A stretch of DNA of 64,000 nucleotides from Lates calcarifer. Taxonomy: Eukaryota > Chordata > Actinopteri > Centropomidae. Position 1 is the first letter of the stretch. The number at the start of each line of letters is the position of its first letter. The notes below the pieces were generated by a model. That model worked only from the letters and a program-made list of their open reading frames with translations. It was not told the origin of the DNA and ran no database searches. Both the position numbers and the translations under genes were made by a program. The stretch lies in contig NC_066850.1 in NCBI RefSeq assembly GCF_001640805.2, positions 5,752,556 through 5,816,555 on the forward strand, read 5' to 3'. Below, piece by piece: positions 41,269 to 53,067 of the stretch.

Positions 41269-44200
41269 CTAGCGATGTCGGTACTCCCTCTCCCTCTCTC
41301 TTTCCCGGTCTCTGTCCCGGTCCCTCTCGCGATGGCGGTCCCGCTCCCGGCTGCGTTCTCGGTAGTAGTCCTCATGCCTGTCGCGACTGCGGGACTTGTG
41401 GCGTCGGCTCTTTTCTCTGGAGCGGCTGTGGTCGCGTTCTCTGGAGCGCTCTCGCCTGGCAGAGACAAATGAGCATCATTAGACTGTGTACAGGGGTTTT
41501 CAAGGTTTTCAATGGCCAAATCCCATCTGAAAAAACTAATTTAGGCTACAGTCTGCACCACGGAAAACAGAGGTTACAAAATAGCAGTAGGCACAACCAT
41601 ATCAATTGGGAGGCAATGTAGCTTCAAATCTGTCTGACTTTTTCCCTTTGTGCTGGATCCAAAACATTCCCAAAATGCTCTATCTGACAAGTCAGTCTGC
41701 ATAACTTTTAGTTTAGCTTATAAACAACTTCAATGTTAAATTGAATGGGACATTTAATGGCATAAAATGAAATTCTTACCTTGAGGCAGAGCCATAGCTT
41801 TTAGACTCAATGCCGTGAAGACAGTCCTGCAGGGAACTGATGAGGACCTTACAGCGGTCATCTGCTGACACTTTGGACTGCTTAATCAGACTGATGGCAG
41901 TCACCAAGGTCTCTATAGCACTGCCATAATCAGCTAAAGACAGGACACAAGGTTGCATTAAACTTTGATCCGTCAGCTTCTAATTTTCCAGTTGCTGATG
42001 ACATATTAACACTCACAAGGAGGTAGTTGCATTGCATGTATGTTACTGTGAGTTACCTGCACTTGCGTCTGACACCGCCCTAGATATGGCGCTGGAGGAG
42101 ATGGCTCTATTTCTGTTCATGATTTCCTCGAACTCCGCCTCGCTCAAGGGGGTCCGTGACGCCTCCATCTCCCTACAGAGACACATGTAATTGTAAACGT
42201 TTCAGACTTAAAACACAGATGATCATCTTACGACATTCAGTCCATAACTCTCACACTACTATAGATAACATAATGCCAAGAAAACATGATATAAACTCCT
42301 GTATTAATTTTTTGTTCCACCTTCACCACCCATTCTTACCGGCCTCCAGGACCATAGTCTCCTCTCTCATATGGTGGCGGGCGTCCGTATGGGTCGTTTG
42401 GTCCTGGGGGTCCTCGGCTGTCATTGGGGGGCATGCTGTTGTTTCCAGGTGGAGGGAAGAAGGCGGGGTTGACATGGGGGGCTGGAGGCGGTCCACCTGG
42501 CGGGGGACCTGGCATGTGTGGAGGTGGAGCCAAAGCCATGGGGGGTCCGATGGGACCTGGGGGCCGAGGAGGGAAGGGTCCTGGGGGTGGTGGGCCTTGT
42601 TGAGGGGGTGGGGGACCAGGGGGAGGGCCGTATCCTGGAGGAGGGGGGCCTGGGGGCAAGGGTCCCATTGGCGGCTGGCCAAATTGACCAGGGAAGAGAA
42701 CAGGGGGAGGGGGTCTGTCGCCACGATTTGGAGGACCAGCGAGGGGAGGGGGAAGGCCCTGTCCAGGAGGTGGAGGTCCTGGAGGGCCAGGGGGACCAGG
42801 GGGACCAGGAGGGGGGCGTGGGGGACCCTGCATCCCACCTAAAAAAAACAAAAAAAACACAAGGTACAAAACAGAAGGTCATTAAACATACTTTCTTTCT
42901 TTTGTTAATGTTATAGCAGGTGGAGCCCTCCCAAACCTTTTTTAGATATGATAAGAAAGTAAGTGTTTGGGTTTAAGTTACTAAGACTTCTTCTTGAAAG
43001 TGTAATTGGCTGGTTTAAAATAAAAGACACATATTGGCCCAGCCACGTCTTTAGTTTCCCTCATGTACATATGTACAGCTGTAGGTAGTGACTGGGGCAG
43101 TTCAAAGCAGGGACAATGACACAGACGGATAAGGAAGAGCAAGCCATAGCTACAGAAAACAACAAATGAAAACAGGCCACAAAATAATGTTGAAAAATCA
43201 GAAGGCAACAGAACAGATGAGGATATACACTAATAGCAAATTGTTTCAAGCAGACCTTTTTTGCATTTAATGCTGGTTTCTTTTTCCTGAGTACTTCATG
43301 GAGCGGGGTATACTGCCACTTTAAGAATGTCAGGCTCATGTATATTTAAGATACCGTGCTGCAGTTAGCAAACAGATTATTCCATACCAGGACCACTTAT
43401 GAGATGCTATGTAGGGCTTAACTGGGATTACACAGCTTTGTCACATTTTGTTTTAAATCTCTGATGCAACTGCAAGAAGGAATTTGACAAAAAGTATTTT
43501 CTTGATACCGAGCTGAAGACACATCGAGAGGATTGAGGAGCAAAAAAGGTACAGAGATGCCCATGTATTATGAGAAGATTTACTACAAGTTGGAGAAAAA
43601 GTCTGATTTGCCCATGGCAGTGTGAATATCACAGAGTATATCAATGATGGTAAAAACCTGTTCTGTGTTTCTGCCTCTTCTGTCATACAGGTTAATTTTT
43701 AACCCATTTGTTTGCGAGCTTTTGACCTCAAAAGAACAGAGCACATCTCTAAATGATGTGCTTAGTGTGAACTCATCAAAATATTTACTCAGGCCTCACG
43801 TGAGGAGGCCAACAGTATTTGATAGTAACTGTCTATTAAGGGATTTTGGTTTGTTGGTAAATTCAGCTGTTTTTTGGGACAATCAACCTGACGGTTTCAA
43901 TGGCACAACTTCTACTGATAAACTGCTATGTATTAGGATAAAAAGGCGATCGATCAAATCAATCGAGGTGTGTCACCTCTGCCACGCCAGCTCCCGTTCC
44001 TGCCCCCCGGCGGGAAGGGACTGAAACTCATATCCATCAGAGGGCCATCTTGGTGCCTAATCAGATCTGGTCTCATCCCCGAGCCTAATGGGGAAGAAAG
44101 CAAACCAATCACAACTCTTCCCTTAATAAACTTCTGTCTACCAACTGGAGGCCTTTCACAGCCCAGCAGCACGGGCCACTAGCCACTAAGCGAAACAAGA

Positions 44201-47200
44201 GATGTGAAAGAGGTGGGATGGAGGGCAAAGACGCAAAAATGGGAAAAAGAACAAGCTGGCAACTCCATTCTTTCCTGCTAGAAGTGTAATGCAGCCAGTC
44301 CAGGATTTGTAAGAAGTTGAAGGCTGGTAGCTTGCCAAATAAAGCTTTGAGCAAACTGCTTGTCAAGGAATGGTGCTGGAAATTATCAGTGAGCAGAAAA
44401 GTGCAGCCGGGGACGGGTTATTTGTTCAACGGGAAGTGAAGAGGGACAAAAACGAACAAACCAGATGGGGAGGGAAACATGCAAAGACGTAGCCCCGCCA
44501 GGGAGACATTTAAAGGGAAATCCTTGACTAGAAACACGCGCTACAACAGACGAGCCTTGGTTCCATGCGGGTGTGAGCAGCAGCAAAGCTTGGACTGTGC
44601 TAACAGAGCAGCACTGCCAGAATTTTTATCAATCTTGTGTGATGTTTTCAAAGCAATTGTCACACTATGATAATTATTTCAATATGGTATCACCACATGA
44701 ATGACAAAAGCCTGAAAACAAAAACATAAAATTCTAAATATGGAGGGAACTTTTAACAATACCAGGTCTAAATTAGAAATGCACTGACCCATAAACCTCA
44801 CAGCATGACCACCACCAATGGTGAGTCCCAATCCATACACATCATAGATTACACATGTTGTAATGACCTAATAGTGTGACTCCTGATGTGTATGTCTTCT
44901 CAAAGCACCCAACCATGAATTTGCTTCCACTCCTGACACTGGAAAACAATTTATCTATCTAAAAACAGAAAAGGAATTTAGACGATTTTCCAAAATCTGG
45001 TAGAGACGAGATCAGGACGTCTTTTCTGCCAGGAACTCACCTTGTTCAGTACAGCAGGGCCAATCTAACTTCAACAAGATACGGTTTCCTACACTTGTAT
45101 CAGTTCAAGAATAATTGTTGAAACATCCAAGTTAAATTAGGAGGAAGCTAGCGATTTGCATTAAGTGTCAGTGGCTGAATTGACATGCCATTGATCTCCT
45201 AATTGTGCAGTACCTCCTACACAAATGGTTTAAGTAAAAACTAAACTGTTTGATAGTCATTACATACGAATTTGAGCTTCAAATTAGATGTGCTATTAAA
45301 TTAACTGTCAGTTATTTAAGCACTAAATCTGTTCTTTTTAAATATTAACTTCCAACTGACTGAACAAAGATGGGCACTGCTCCCACCTGAAAAATAACAC
45401 CTGCTACCAAACTAACCAGGGAAGTGTGGTGGTGGTCCTCCAGGCCCAACAGGACCAGGAAAGCGGTCTCCTCCAGGGCCGGGTGGTCCAGGGAACCTGC
45501 CTCTGCCTCGACCTCCCATGGGGAAACCTCCACGGGGGCCTGCACCAGGGGGACCAGCTTTACCTTCCCCAGACATCTGACCTGACTGAGTACCTGTGAA
45601 ATGATAAGACAACACTCACTTTTCTATTTCTTATATAATAAATAATAATCAGGTGTTTTGTCCAAAATTAAGTGACTGAGTCAGTAGCTGAAACACTACA
45701 CACAAGTATGACTGACTGTTCATGAAGTCCATATATTTGAATATCATTTGCCTCGCTGCAGTGTAAGAGCATTTTTAGTAGACTATCTGGCATGTCACAA
45801 CATGTGCCACTTACTCTTACATGACTACTTTCAACCAGCATTGTCTTTCAGTTAGTGCTCGCTGAGTGCATCTTAAACTATGCAGATGTGCACACTTGTC
45901 CCACTTACTTTTGCGTGACTGCATCTCAAACTGGCTGAGGGACTGTTTGTTGCATGGCGTGACGATGGGATTCTGACCGTGGAGCTCCCTCTTTGATAGG
46001 AGCTCCATTAACTTCCTGGATGATGCCTCTGAGCCCACACACACCAGGGCAAACCTGGGACACACATACAGAGGACATACACAGTCAGATTATACTATTT
46101 AGGCAGTGTTTCCACATTGACTATTTAGATATAGGCCCTAAAAGTTCATTTTTCCTAGGATAGCTGAAGACAAAAATAAATCATGTATACTAACATCATG
46201 CAATTTTCCATCAGTACCCAGTGTAACAACATTGACAAGATATGCATAAAAATGCATCCCCAAGGCCTCACCCTTTTGATTGGCCGTTTGCTCTGTTTTC
46301 AAAGAACTTGATCTCCAGCACATCTGTGATGCCTATCGACCGGATGGCTTCTGTCAGGTCCTCATCTGTTGTCCACTGTATAAGGAAAGACAATGTTATT
46401 AGTATATGTATAGTGACTTTCTTAATTTGATAATTATGTAATGTTTTACTTCTCTGATACCCACCCATGTGAGATTTCCTATGTATAGGGCTATCCTTTT
46501 TCCTGTGTAGGTGTACACCACATTGGGTGGGGCACTCTTCCCTCCCTCTGTGCCACCTGGTGCAGGCAGTGTGTCCAGGTAATCGCGGTCTTCTGGAGCA
46601 TCACCATTATTCGCTGACGGGGATATTACATCATCATACAGGTCGATCTGCTCGTGAACTGGATAGTCAGCTTCCTGTTAAACATCAAAAATAAGAGTTT
46701 GGCCAAATTCTTAAGACATGTCATGAGCACTTTGACAACACTGATTATACCATCTCATCTGTAAGTGCAGACGTGAGGGAAGTGTGTAGAATCACACAGT
46801 AATGTTTTGATTACTGAGTGCATCAAACATGGTGGTATATTTTATTTATTTTAGCGGCATCTAACAGGACAGGGATTCCTATTTCTCTCAAGAACGAGTG
46901 GGTGTTTGCATATATGTAAGCAGTTACTCACAAAAAGGCTGACGAATACCTTCCCTTTAAAATTGCAGCATGCAATTAGCTGTTAGTACCTCACCAATGC
47001 ATCTTTAGATTTTTTTAGCTTAAGAATGAAACCACAAGTAGAGCGACTTCCTTAACAGCAGCATCTGAACAGTAGGCACAATAAGTGGACAACAACAACA
47101 GCTCTAGAGTTATTGCGTTGAGGTGTTGGTGTAGGATAACCTACAAACAAACAAGAAATAATTTGCATCCCAGATTAGGCTGGTGTGGCCTCCTCCGGTT

Positions 47201-47876
47201 GTACAGTAGAGGGGCGTGTGAAGAAGAAGAAAACAACTATCGAGCAGATACTTCAATGCTACACGAAGCTAACAGTCAGACGCTAACAACCCATACATTT
47301 ATTAATTGCAAATCTAACTTATACACTTCCTGTTTCATATCGAACCATTTACCAACCTTTCAACTATGTTTATTTCGACATAAAACTTGCTTATACGAAC
47401 TGCTAACACTGAGAACTTAAATAGCATCAAGTGGCTAACGCTTAGCTAGCTAACGTGACTCTGTTTGTTTCTAGCCCGCCTTGGGCGGCCATGCCGAGGC
47501 CTGGAACTGAACAATGAAAGCGGTTGCTTTGCTCTTGCACCCAAAGGGATAAACCATCTTTGCATATTGCATAACGATGAGTAAATGCAGCATGCGCCAT
47601 ATTAAATGCCAACAACACCACAACTGCTACATTTCGAGTCGATAATGCTAGCTGAGGCTGCAGGTTTGCAGCATGGTGAGCGGGGGCCTGAATGCCAGAG
47701 AAGCTCGTCTGACCGGCAGAGCACGCCATTCTCTGATCAGAATAACGAGAAAATATTGCACAAATATACAGAAAATGGCACCACTAGTCGAAATGTGTTG
47801 AATGTGAATGTAATACCTGGTTGAATTCCTCCTCTACGTCGGCGTAGATGTCGATGTGATCCACACCGTCCGCCAT
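41269..47876 (-). CDS. cpsf6: Cleavage and polyadenylation specificity factor 6
   Basis: CPSF6 (CFIm68) pairs with NUDT21 in cleavage factor Im, which binds UGUA sites upstream of poly(A) sites and sets alternative polyadenylation in the nucleus. Nine coding exons (minus strand): 47876-47817, 46674-46465, 46375-46272, 46054-45909, 45593-45417, 42838-42340, 42172-42057, 41933-41780, 41455-41269. They join in phase to 550 aa (human short isoform 551). The start [14 protein letters not shown] matches the family. An RRM spans about residues 80-160 (RNP2 LYIGNL, RNP1 SKGFALV). A Gly/Arg stretch ([10 protein letters not shown]) follows, then a proline-rich centre of about 165 residues with the FG motif near residue 285. 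The C-terminal RS-like domain (RERSRERD to EYRHR) binds transportin-3 in mammals. The large intron 45416-42839 holds a likely cassette exon, listed separately. Confidence 0.97.
43977..44084 (-). CDS. cpsf6: Candidate alternative cassette exon of cpsf6
   Basis: A 108-nt exon lies inside the 2.6-kb cpsf6 intron. It is bounded by CTTCCCCATTAG and GTGACAC. It starts by completing the G codon left open by the upstream exon and ends leaving a single G, so it can be included or skipped without changing frame. It would add 36 residues, including [13 protein letters not shown] and [16 protein letters not shown], between FPG and GGMQGPP. Human CPSF6 has a long isoform of 588 aa with 37 extra residues at a matching place, upstream of the FG motif. 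The exon encodes Gly, Arg and Pro in keeping with its flanks. No transcript evidence is available here. Confidence 0.7.
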
Positions 47877-47960
47877 TTTCCTCTGACCCGTCGCTCTCTC
47901 CGCCCGGCGGTGCAAAGCAACAGGGAGCCACAAACAATGAGACCAAGAGGGACAACAAGC
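47877..47960 (-). promoter_or_regulatory. cpsf6: cpsf6 5' UTR and promoter
   Basis: Directly upstream of the start codon is a short GC-rich stretch with CGGGCGGAGAGAGCGACGGG on the minus strand and no TATA box. A very short 5' UTR and a CpG promoter fit a broadly expressed gene. Confidence 0.4.
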
Positions 47961-47999
47961 GCCGCCTGCTGGTCATCTTTACTCATTACAAACACTTTC

Positions 48000-50507
48000 A
48001 ACTGTTCAAAAAAATGTCTCTACACTGACAAAAAGCAATGGTATTTGAAAAAAGTAATTTATTCCGCTCGTTATGACATGGGAAAAAAAAGAAAAGTTCG
48101 ATGCATGACCTAAACCATATGGATAAGAAATGTTTTAACTTAGGCTAAACCATGTAGAGAGTGAAAAAAAAGAATTTTGACAGAAATGGGCTTCCATAGT
48201 ATAATGTATACTATTCATATAAGTCTGTATTGTTAGATGGATGAAACTATATTAAAGATTAAAAAAAAAAAATGAAGTCCATGAAGTATTCAAAATTCAG
48301 TCAAACACCCGTCATGCTAGTTTTTCTCTACATCATCCTCAGCATTTTTTTGCATATACAGTCTGAAAATAGCAACAGTACAAATGGTGTTAGCTGGTGT
48401 TGAAAGGAATTTTTTGTGAAATTGTGTTGTTTAGAGTCTTTGGATTATTTCTAGTGGTGCTGCAACAGACAGAATCCCTCACTAGTACAAAGTTGTTACA
48501 AATAATGTTAGAAATGTAAATAATTTTTGTTGATTTACAAGCATTTTCTTGCTTCCTCTTTTCCTTGCCAGTGCCAATTTAAAGCATAAAGGTTAAACTG
48601 TTTGATTGGAATCTATGGACTGATTCTCTGTCTTAGCCTAATCCATGTTTGTGCCACACTATAGCCAACAAACAAAACAGCACACAGTGACAACAAATAC
48701 AGTACAAAAACCATAAGGAGAATTTAATTGACTGTACAAATCATGGCCTCAGTCAAGTCAACCAACATACAATGTGGACATATCAACCACACAATATACA
48801 GGATATTGTATAGTGGAAATTACAAACAAAACTGAAACAAATGAGTCAAATTACTCTCATAATCCCAGCAAGAGAGAACAAACTGTAATGATACATATCC
48901 ACACACACAATATGTATCTTTGTCTAATACATGAACAGGCGAAATCTCAGGCAATTTTGTCATCAGAATTAATTCAACTCAAAGACATGCTTTGGAAGAT
49001 GATGAAAAATATAGAAAAAGCTACTGGGACACCCACAGCCCAGAATACAATGTAATGCTGAGCAGAACAGTCCTGAATATGAACCACGCAGGCAGATGTA
49101 TACAAAAATACTATGTAATTAGATTTACAATATCAATTTATATTGCAGTTACATATGTATCAACATGACATTTTCAAAAATGTATTTCTCCATATGATAA
49201 TGTTGTTTCTCAGAGTGAGTGTCACCTTTTCTGTTGCTTTTATCATGAAATTATAAAATGATATATTTATTTATGGCAGCAATCAGTTGCAGATACATGA
49301 TGTTGAGGTCTAAACACAGTCTTCAGCAAATGCATTAAAATAGTCTTACAGTTAATTAACTCTTTGTTGGATTCCTGAATCATTTATACATTGTACACAC
49401 AATCCTTTGTGGTTAAGACATGCAGATTGAAACTGTGTATGAGCATTTTTAAAGCGAAAAACAAAACAAAATCTTATCTGAATACATTTTAAACCTTAGT
49501 CTATTTTTGTGTAATCCATGCTGATTGTAGACCTATACCCTGTGAGAGTTTCCACATGTCCAGCCAAATAGACAAACATAATTACAAACAATATGTACAA
49601 ACACAGAGAAAGACACAGCTGATAAGACAGAAAAGGCAGACAGACATTTTCTAAAGAAACAAAAAATTTTGGGACATCATCAAAGCATAAACTAAAAAAT
49701 GAAATCCCCAAGTGTCTGACAATCCCCACTCTTATCATCCTTATTGCATTTTCATACTTATCTCATTTCTATGTAACCCCATTGTGACTGCTCTCTACTC
49801 TAGGCACTGAGCCGTAGCCTTATCCATTGTCCATTATCCATTAACACTGCAATAACATGACTCCCACCAGCAGCACAACAGTGTTTCCCCACATATTGCT
49901 GTAACCCTTCTCACAGTGGCTGTTATTCAACATTAAAAAGCAAAGTCTGTAAATAAAGCATTGTGGTTGATAAATATTGGATGTCTCTGTATTGGAGGTG
50001 TGCGTGCTTGCAGCCGCATATATAATATGCACGTGTGTCTGCAACACACAGTTCAGTGTGATATGGGAAATGAGAAACATGTGTGTTTCCCCCCTGGACT
50101 TTGTTATGTCGCACCTTGTGACTCATAATCCTCTCTATCAATGCATGTCAGAGGCACCACCATCTCTTTAGTCCCTTTTCATTTTAAGATGCAAAGTGGT
50201 GTGTGAGAAAGTAACTAATGGAAAAGTATCCATGGCAACAACAGCCCATTAACTTACTTTCTTTGCTGTTATTTTTTTTTAACTTCAGATGTACTAATCT
50301 CCAGGAATTATTCAACAAATACCCATAAACCACATCAAATGTCCACCAGGAGAGACTAGGCTTGTGGTTGTCATGAGCAAACTGTGCAGAATTAGGTATG
50401 TTTTCCAAAAAATCCACTTGAGGTGTCCAGTGTCCAAACACATCTCTTGATTTATTCCAGTCTCCTCCTTTATATGAGAATGGATGAAACAGCAAAGTTG
50501 TCCATCA
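48000..50507 (-). other. cacna2d2 3' UTR and spacer before cpsf6
   Basis: No coding exon is seen. The first part (from 50507 downward) must include the 3' UTR of the alpha2delta gene. Minus-strand AATAAA signals occur near 49268 and 48056 and either could end it. The short frames at 48774-49055 and 49977-50171 show no domain. Confidence 0.4.
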
Positions 50508-53033
50508 TCAGGAGACAAGTGCCGAGAAGGACAGACAGATAAAGAAGAGAGAGGCAGAGAGAGATATAAAAGAAGCTCCTCCACAGTCATTGGCGTTCTC
50601 CTACAGAAACAGAAAATGATTTCATGATTCAAGCCATTTAACACTGATACGATGTGATCAAACTTTGAATAAAAAAGAATGAATAAGAATAACAGAACCA
50701 GTGTGGTAGTTTGGAGTGGACTCATGAGAAGCTGACCTGTGGGTGGTAGGCGTGGCAGGACTCGGGTCGTCTGCGAATCTTCTGTGACCTCATCCTGTCA
50801 CACTTTACTGAGGCGTTATGTACAGCGGAGTCAAGGAGCAACAACAACGGCAGCAGAGGTTTCTCATGCATTCTCATTCAAATATTAATACAGAGGCGCC
50901 ATAGGGCACATATTACACAGATATACAATGGCAGACACACATGTACCAAATCAAACAGAATTAAATGTACAGTTACTGAAATCTGTTAAACACAATGAGT
51001 GAGATGAGCATGGTGCAAGGGGAAAAGCCTCATCAAAAGTGTTCACGTGTGGGAAGCCAGTGAGGGATCCTGTGCTTGCAGTAACATTAGTGACTCCTGC
51101 TTGTTGTCTACGCCCTCTACAGAACAAGAGTGGGAGTTGTAGCAGCAGTGACAGCAGTACAAAGAGAATTCATTTTGGACAAAGTCAGGAAGGGAAATAC
51201 ACTGATCATGTTTATTGGTACATTTTGGTCACTTGAGGAACATGATACTGTACTTTACGAGTACAACTGAGAGTGTGCTACAAACATCCAAGTGAATTAT
51301 GCAGAGAAATATCAAGTGTGCTTGTGCTCAGGAGCTATTTTCTCAAAACGAACCAGCTTATGCAGCGAATACCAAAATATCAAAGGATATATTTGACTTC
51401 CTTGGGCTCCATGGTGATCGGTCCATACTGTCTGGAACAGTCACAGTCTGCCTGAATCACCAGCATCAGAAGGTTGCTCTCTGGTATCTGCTGCACCACA
51501 AACATTCTGACACACACAAATGTGAGATGAATGTGAAAATGTGCACACAAAGAAAAAGACAGAGACAGAAAACCTCTCACATCATTAATCCATTTTTTAG
51601 TAGGTGGCACCTAGTTGAGGGATGTACAATGTATACATTGACCCTAAAAAATAACAATAGGAACAAAATATTTCACATATATTAATGGAGAAAAAAGGCA
51701 GATTTGCTCAACTGCATGATTTAGTTGCAGCGGCAACATTGTCAACTAAACACCCCACTCAACCAAAATGGTAGGGTCAAAAAGCAGGGGCTGTGATGTG
51801 TTATACCACCTTTGGCCACACGGGGGCGTTCACACTCAAACCATGATCACAAATAAGCTGAAATAATACAGACTAACCTCAGAACCAGAGTGTTCTCTCC
51901 AGGTTTCTGTCTTTCTCTCTGTCTTTCTTTCGCACACACACATACACAAGCTTAGATGCTTTCCCCTCTCACTCCTCTTCCCCCTCCGTTTGCCTCCCAC
52001 TGTTTTTCCATCTCTGTGTCTGTCACCCATTCTTCCCCTGTCTCTGTTTTTTCATTTACCTCACTTAATACTTTCTCTCAGTTTTCCAGTCTCTCTCTCT
52101 CACTCTACATATGCTTCTCGGTCTTTCTATTTCCCTGCGCACCCTGATCTAATTCCATTCCTCTCTACCTATTTCCCTCTTCCTGATACTCACATAAACA
52201 CACACTGCTCTTAGTATGCAGAGCAGAGCAAAGCTGTAGAAAATGGATTTTAGAAGGACAATTTAATATGACTGGTCTAGGGCTTCGAGAGGAATGCACT
52301 GCAGATTTGTGTGTGTATAAGAGTGCGTGAGTGTGTGCTTACTTCTGGCAGCGTCCACACTTAATGATGCTGTTGGTCTCTTTGACTGATGGCTCGTAAA
52401 CGAAGCTGGGGTACTCGGTGTCACACGGCTGCAGGATGTCCCCTTTTTTCTTATGAGCTGAGGCTAATAGAGATAGATAAGGGTCATGTCTCGAGGTTTG
52501 GAATATGAATGAGGGTGTGTAACAGTGTAAGAGTGACATTTTGTTGGTGACTGACAGGCTGGCAGGAGAAGGAGGGCTACTACTTAACTGCTTCACACTT
52601 CAGCCATTTATTGCTCTGTCCACCATTACCAGAGGTGCTTTAGCTTGCCGATGTACTTCAAAAAAGAATAAGGTGCCTGTGTACAGGTGAAATGTAGGGC
52701 TCGAAAGCTGAAAGATGAGCCATGATGGCTTGTCGAAATTTCACATGTCTGGCTGTGAGCTAAGTTTGTCCTCTTCAGAATTACACTGGCTTCAGAGAAA
52801 CTCTATGCTTAGTTCCTGTTTTGAAGAATTCGCCAGTTGCACTTGTTCCCACTGAGCTACTTATGTAATCGGACACACCAAATTTTGTTTTGTTTGAAGT
52901 ATTCTACAAACACTGCAACACACATAAACAGCAAAATGGAGAAAAAAAGGTTTTACTGAACAACTGATCCTCCTCAAAAACACTACAAGACACAATACTC
53001 ACACCCACTGACAGATGGCTTTGCTGAATGAAG

Positions 53034-53067
<34 letters not shown>

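Noticed and set aside
42156..42916. Long plus-strand open frames (228 and 132 aa) over cpsf6
   Set aside because: They are antisense shadows of the GC-rich proline-coding exon at 42340-42838.
51380..51390. Stop codon two codons after EVKY taken as the end of the alpha2delta gene
   Set aside because: It lies inside an AT-AC intron; the NASVKC and GPI-signal exons follow in phase.
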